DNA from: Neodontobutis hainanensis
Taxonomy: Eukaryota > Chordata > Actinopteri > Gobiiformes > Odontobutidae
Assembly: GCA_024349245.1 (NCBI GenBank)
Contig: JALDNG010000005.1
Location: forward strand, 21,899,001 to 21,963,000
Reading direction: 5' to 3'
DNA: 64,000 bases
Positions 61,030 through 64,000 of the stretch are shown piece by piece (positions within the stretch are counted from its first letter, which is position 1; every line of letters begins with the position of its first letter). The translations under genes and the position numbers were made by a program. The notes beneath the pieces were generated by a model. The model ran no database searches. It was not told the origin of the DNA and saw only the letters and a program-made list of their open reading frames with translations.

Positions 61030-62400
61030 ATGTACACTGGACTCACACTTTTCATTCTCAATGAATTTATCCTTTCCATATCTGACCATACGTTTCATCC
61101 TACATCCAGCCAAGTTAAACAATGCACTATATTCTTTCGTAATGTTAAAAAGCTCTACACATCTGACTTTAACAATGTACTTTATGCATCACTGTCTATT
61201 CTTAATCTACAATCCCCCTTCTCTGCTAAAAACGTCATTAACCTTAATAAATCAAATTCCATAGCACTTTTTTCTACTGTCCAAGGACTCACTAAGCCAC
61301 CAAAAACAACCTTCCACTTTACTACCATGTCCCAATGTCAAGACTTTTTGGACTTTTGGCATAGCAAAGTTGTCACAAGCCACAAACATCTGATCACCTT
61401 CTCTTTAACTCACTTCCAATTACCATCAATCCAACAAATCAGTAATATTATCATTTTAGCATAGCCGCCTACTTGCTCCCTTGATCCACTCCCTACATCC
61501 CTTGTTAAATTATGTCTCTCCACACTCTCTACTGTTCTAACTGCTATAGTTCACTCTTTGTTGTCCACAGGTATTGTCCCACCATCCCTCAAAACTGCCT
61601 CAGTTATACCTATAATTGACTTCACAACTTCAGTAACTAATCTAATTTACCTTTCACTGCCAAGATTCTCATACCGTTACAAAACAGCTTCAGGACCATC
61701 TTCAAAATAACAATCTGTTTGAGCTATTCTAATCTGGTTTCCATTCAAAACGCAGATACTTTGGTTTCTATTTTCATTGTTAGTCTGACAACACTCAACT
61801 GTACATTTACACTAAACCTGGTATTTCATCATATCCCACTGCACTCAATGACTGTCTTACAACTACAACAGGCCATTACAACTTGGATGACAACTAATAA
61901 ACTCAATTACAATTAAAGAGAAGTTCTCCTCATTGGCTCCAAATACACACTCTCTTAATCCCTACCCCTCAGTATAAGCATTGAAGGTTGTAATTGTTGT
62001 TTAGTTGTAATATTGGACTCCACTGTCTCTTCACATATAAATAGTACAGTCACAGCTTTTTTTCCACCTACGCAACATTACGGTCCACGGTCACTCCACC
62101 CAGGGTCTTGTCCATGCCCTTGGCCCCTCACGCCGGCCTCAACTACTGTAATACCTTTCTCTCTGGTCTACTCCAAAAGCTCCTCCAAGAACTCTAAAAT
62201 CTTCATTACTCTGCTGCAAGAATCATTACCCATACAAAAACAATAGAACATATTACACCTGTCCTAATCCAACTCCACTGGCTCCCAAAATCCCAAAGAA
62301 TTCAATACAAATTCCTCCTCCTTACCTTTAAGGCACTCTGCAACCTTGCTCCCACATACCTGTCTGATCTGCTCCACACATACACTCCCAGCAGATCAGA
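61030..62400 (+). pseudogene. L2-like LINE, decayed, + orientation
   Basis: The + strand reads LTKPPKTTFHFTTMSQCQDF, CSLDPLPTSLVKLCLSTLS, STGIVPPSLKTASVIPI (the region just before RT). After deletions it continues with LQQAITTWMTTNKLNYN and HSATLLPHTCLICSTHT-like C-terminal text. The active-site block is lost. Many stops and deletions. The 3' border is near 62400-62460. Confidence 0.75.
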
Positions 62401-62543
62401 GTTTGCGTCCACCCTCGGAGGAGGTAGAAAGGAGAAAAACAAAAGTGCTAAATACTACTGAAAATAGGCAGATGTAATAATAATATGAGTGGTTGAGTGT
62501 GTACCTACAGCTACAACCAGTGTAAACCTAACCCTATGATCAA

Positions 62544-62960
62544 TCAGTCTCCATACGTTTGGTGAAATAAGTATGTTCTGAGTTTGCTTTTGAAAGCCTC
62601 AACAGAGTCAGCTCGCCGCACTTCCACCAGGAGCCAATTCCACAAAAATGGGGCTCTATAAGAAAAGGCTCTGTAGCCAGCAGACTTCTTCTTTATTCGA
62701 GGAAGTTGAAGGAGGCCAGCGTCCTGAGAGCGAAGGGTACGAGCTGGAGTATACCAGGTGATGAGGTCAGATAGGTAAGAGGCCGCGCGTCCACAAAGGA
62801 TTTTATAGGTTAACAAGAGAACTTTGAAATCAGCTCTAACATGAATAGGAAGCCAGTGTAATGAAGCCAGGACCGGAGTAATGTGATCAAACTTCCTGGT
62901 CTTTGTTAAAAGTCTGGGCTGTGTTTTGGACCATTTGTAGAAGTTAGCTTTACTTTAGCT
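62544..62960 (-). pseudogene. L2-like LINE ORF2 C-terminus, second family
   Basis: The minus-strand open frame 62544-62816 reads LTYKILCGRAASYLSDLI, TWYTPARTLRSQDAGLLQLP, YRAFSYRAPFLWNWLLVEVR and FKSKLRTYLF, the standard end of L2-like ORF2 proteins; the upstream part (62820-62960) adds HITPVLASLHWLP-like text in other frames. It differs from copies A-C and from the 61030 element. Confidence 0.8.
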
Positions 62961-62969
62961 CGCTGCTAC

Positions 62970-64000
62970 AACAGGATGCTTTCTGAACAATTTTAAAACA
63001 GACCAAACAGCAGAATAAATTGCACTCTATCTTCATTTCATTTGACTCGTCTGCCCCCACGTGAGCATGCAAGCTCTGTGTGCTCTGTTTGTGAGCGCAC
63101 AGCTCCAGGTCAGCTCCTGTCGGCTCGTCTCAGAGCAGAGAGAGCACCAACGTCTGACACTTTGTACTAAATAAATAAATACCAGAAGCATTTTAAACTC
63201 AGTACACTAAAACTCATCACGAAATAAGCCTGTCAGGCCATATTAGATTATTCCCCATCTTTTAGTAAAAGTGTGTAGCCTACTGAGCATCTCTGCATAT
63301 AGGGGCATGGCCAAGTGAACCCAAAGGGGGACTCCATCGCTGAGGCGGTCGCCACTCAGAAATGAATGCAGAGTAGACACTGTGCTGCAATATATTGCAG
63401 CGCCAAACACTATCCCGCTTATTTCCATATATTGCGCGAAAGGTCAATATATTGACTATCGCAACAGGCCTACTTGAGGCAGAAATAGCGCAAATGTGGC
63501 TTGCAGTATACACTATAATAGTTTTGTTTTTTAGAGTGAGAGAAATGGCTCAGATAATTTATACATGCATAGTACTGGCACTGGACATAGTTGCAAACAG
63601 CAAATTATTTCAACAGTAATTTATTTCAACACACAATTGCTTTTGCATTTGATTTAAACTGTCCATAAGCCAACTGTAGCGGCTGGGCCCGGACACATGG
63701 GATATGAGAAGAAAATAATCAGAAAATAGTGTGGTCAGTTGAGAGCAAATGCAGGGAGCCCCAGAGCATGGCGGTGCGCCTCTGCTGGATCTATTAATGA
63801 AAACCAGGCATCAATCATGGCAGGGCCATACCTCCACAGCCCAGACGGACACGGGAGACTGTGTCAGTGCGAGTTACTGTCCAGCCCTGCGCCTCCGCTC
63901 ACATCAAGCAGACCTGACAGGCCACCAGCTACTGACCAAAGGGCCCCGCAATGTCACCTTTTTAGATTTTTAAGGGGAGGGTGGGTGGGACTTGTTGAGG
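62970..64000. other. Window end, no confident feature
   Basis: Includes a GC-richer patch at 63050-63140 and a string near 63430-63470 (GGTCAATATATTGACTATCG) that resembles the end of a fish DNA transposon. Open frames at 63243-63973 have no recognisable domain. Confidence 0.3.

Noticed and set aside
61030..61464. 144-codon open frame as a candidate host gene
   Set aside because: It contains L2-like LINE text just upstream of the RT domain and continues into other LINE pieces.

Overview
The window is nuclear DNA from a ray-finned fish. Its one convincing host gene is the 5' half of a cadps gene (calcium-dependent secretion activator, CAPS), read on the + strand. Eleven coding exons were joined by hand from 9726 to 58648. 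All have GT..AG borders, the phases match across every junction, and about 628 codons are recovered. They cover the acidic/Ser-rich N-terminus, the conserved N-terminal region, the C2 domain and the whole PH domain. The frame ends with a split codon, so the MUN/Munc13-homology part must lie beyond position 64000. The reading is closer to CADPS than to CADPS2. The teleost assignment rests on the repeats: Rex3-like, L2-like and L1-like LINEs, Tc1-like transposons, hAT elements and tRNA-derived SINEs of fish type.

Layout. 1-9400: upstream DNA with SINEs, an L1-like LINE piece, a long L2-like LINE and a decayed hAT transposase; no host gene is recognised there except a doubtful minus-strand patch (811-1420). 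9455-10080: CpG-rich promoter, 5' UTR and exon 1. Intron 1 (9.9 kb): a diverged ~0.62 kb tandem duplication, a Ty3/gypsy piece, a hAT end and LINE tails. Introns 2 and 3 (1.8 and 17.8 kb): a 16-copy 23-bp minisatellite, a TTAA-flanked MITE, a gutted LTR element with later insertions, solo LTRs, SINEs and LINEs. Exons 4-9 (39988-44575) are compact, with introns of 104 and 73 bp among larger ones. Intron 9 (10.8 kb): a G-rich tract, a Tc1 element split by Rex3 and a ~1.1-kb tandem array. Intron 10: a nearly intact Tc1/mariner element with DD36E spacing beside exon 10, and a 1-kb inverted-repeat element full of ACTAGT beside exon 11. 58649-64000: intron 11 with more LINE fragments.

The most informative content is the insertion history. 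Many insertions can be dated relative to each other because target-site duplications (TSDs) are still legible: Rex3 into Tc1 twice, a solo LTR into a SINE, a SINE into the ACTAGT element, and hAT MITEs with 8-bp TSDs. Several repeats sit within 20-90 bp of cadps splice sites. I found no clear undescribed gene system. The best candidates for novelty are the ACTAGT inverted-repeat element and the 1.1-kb tandem repeat.
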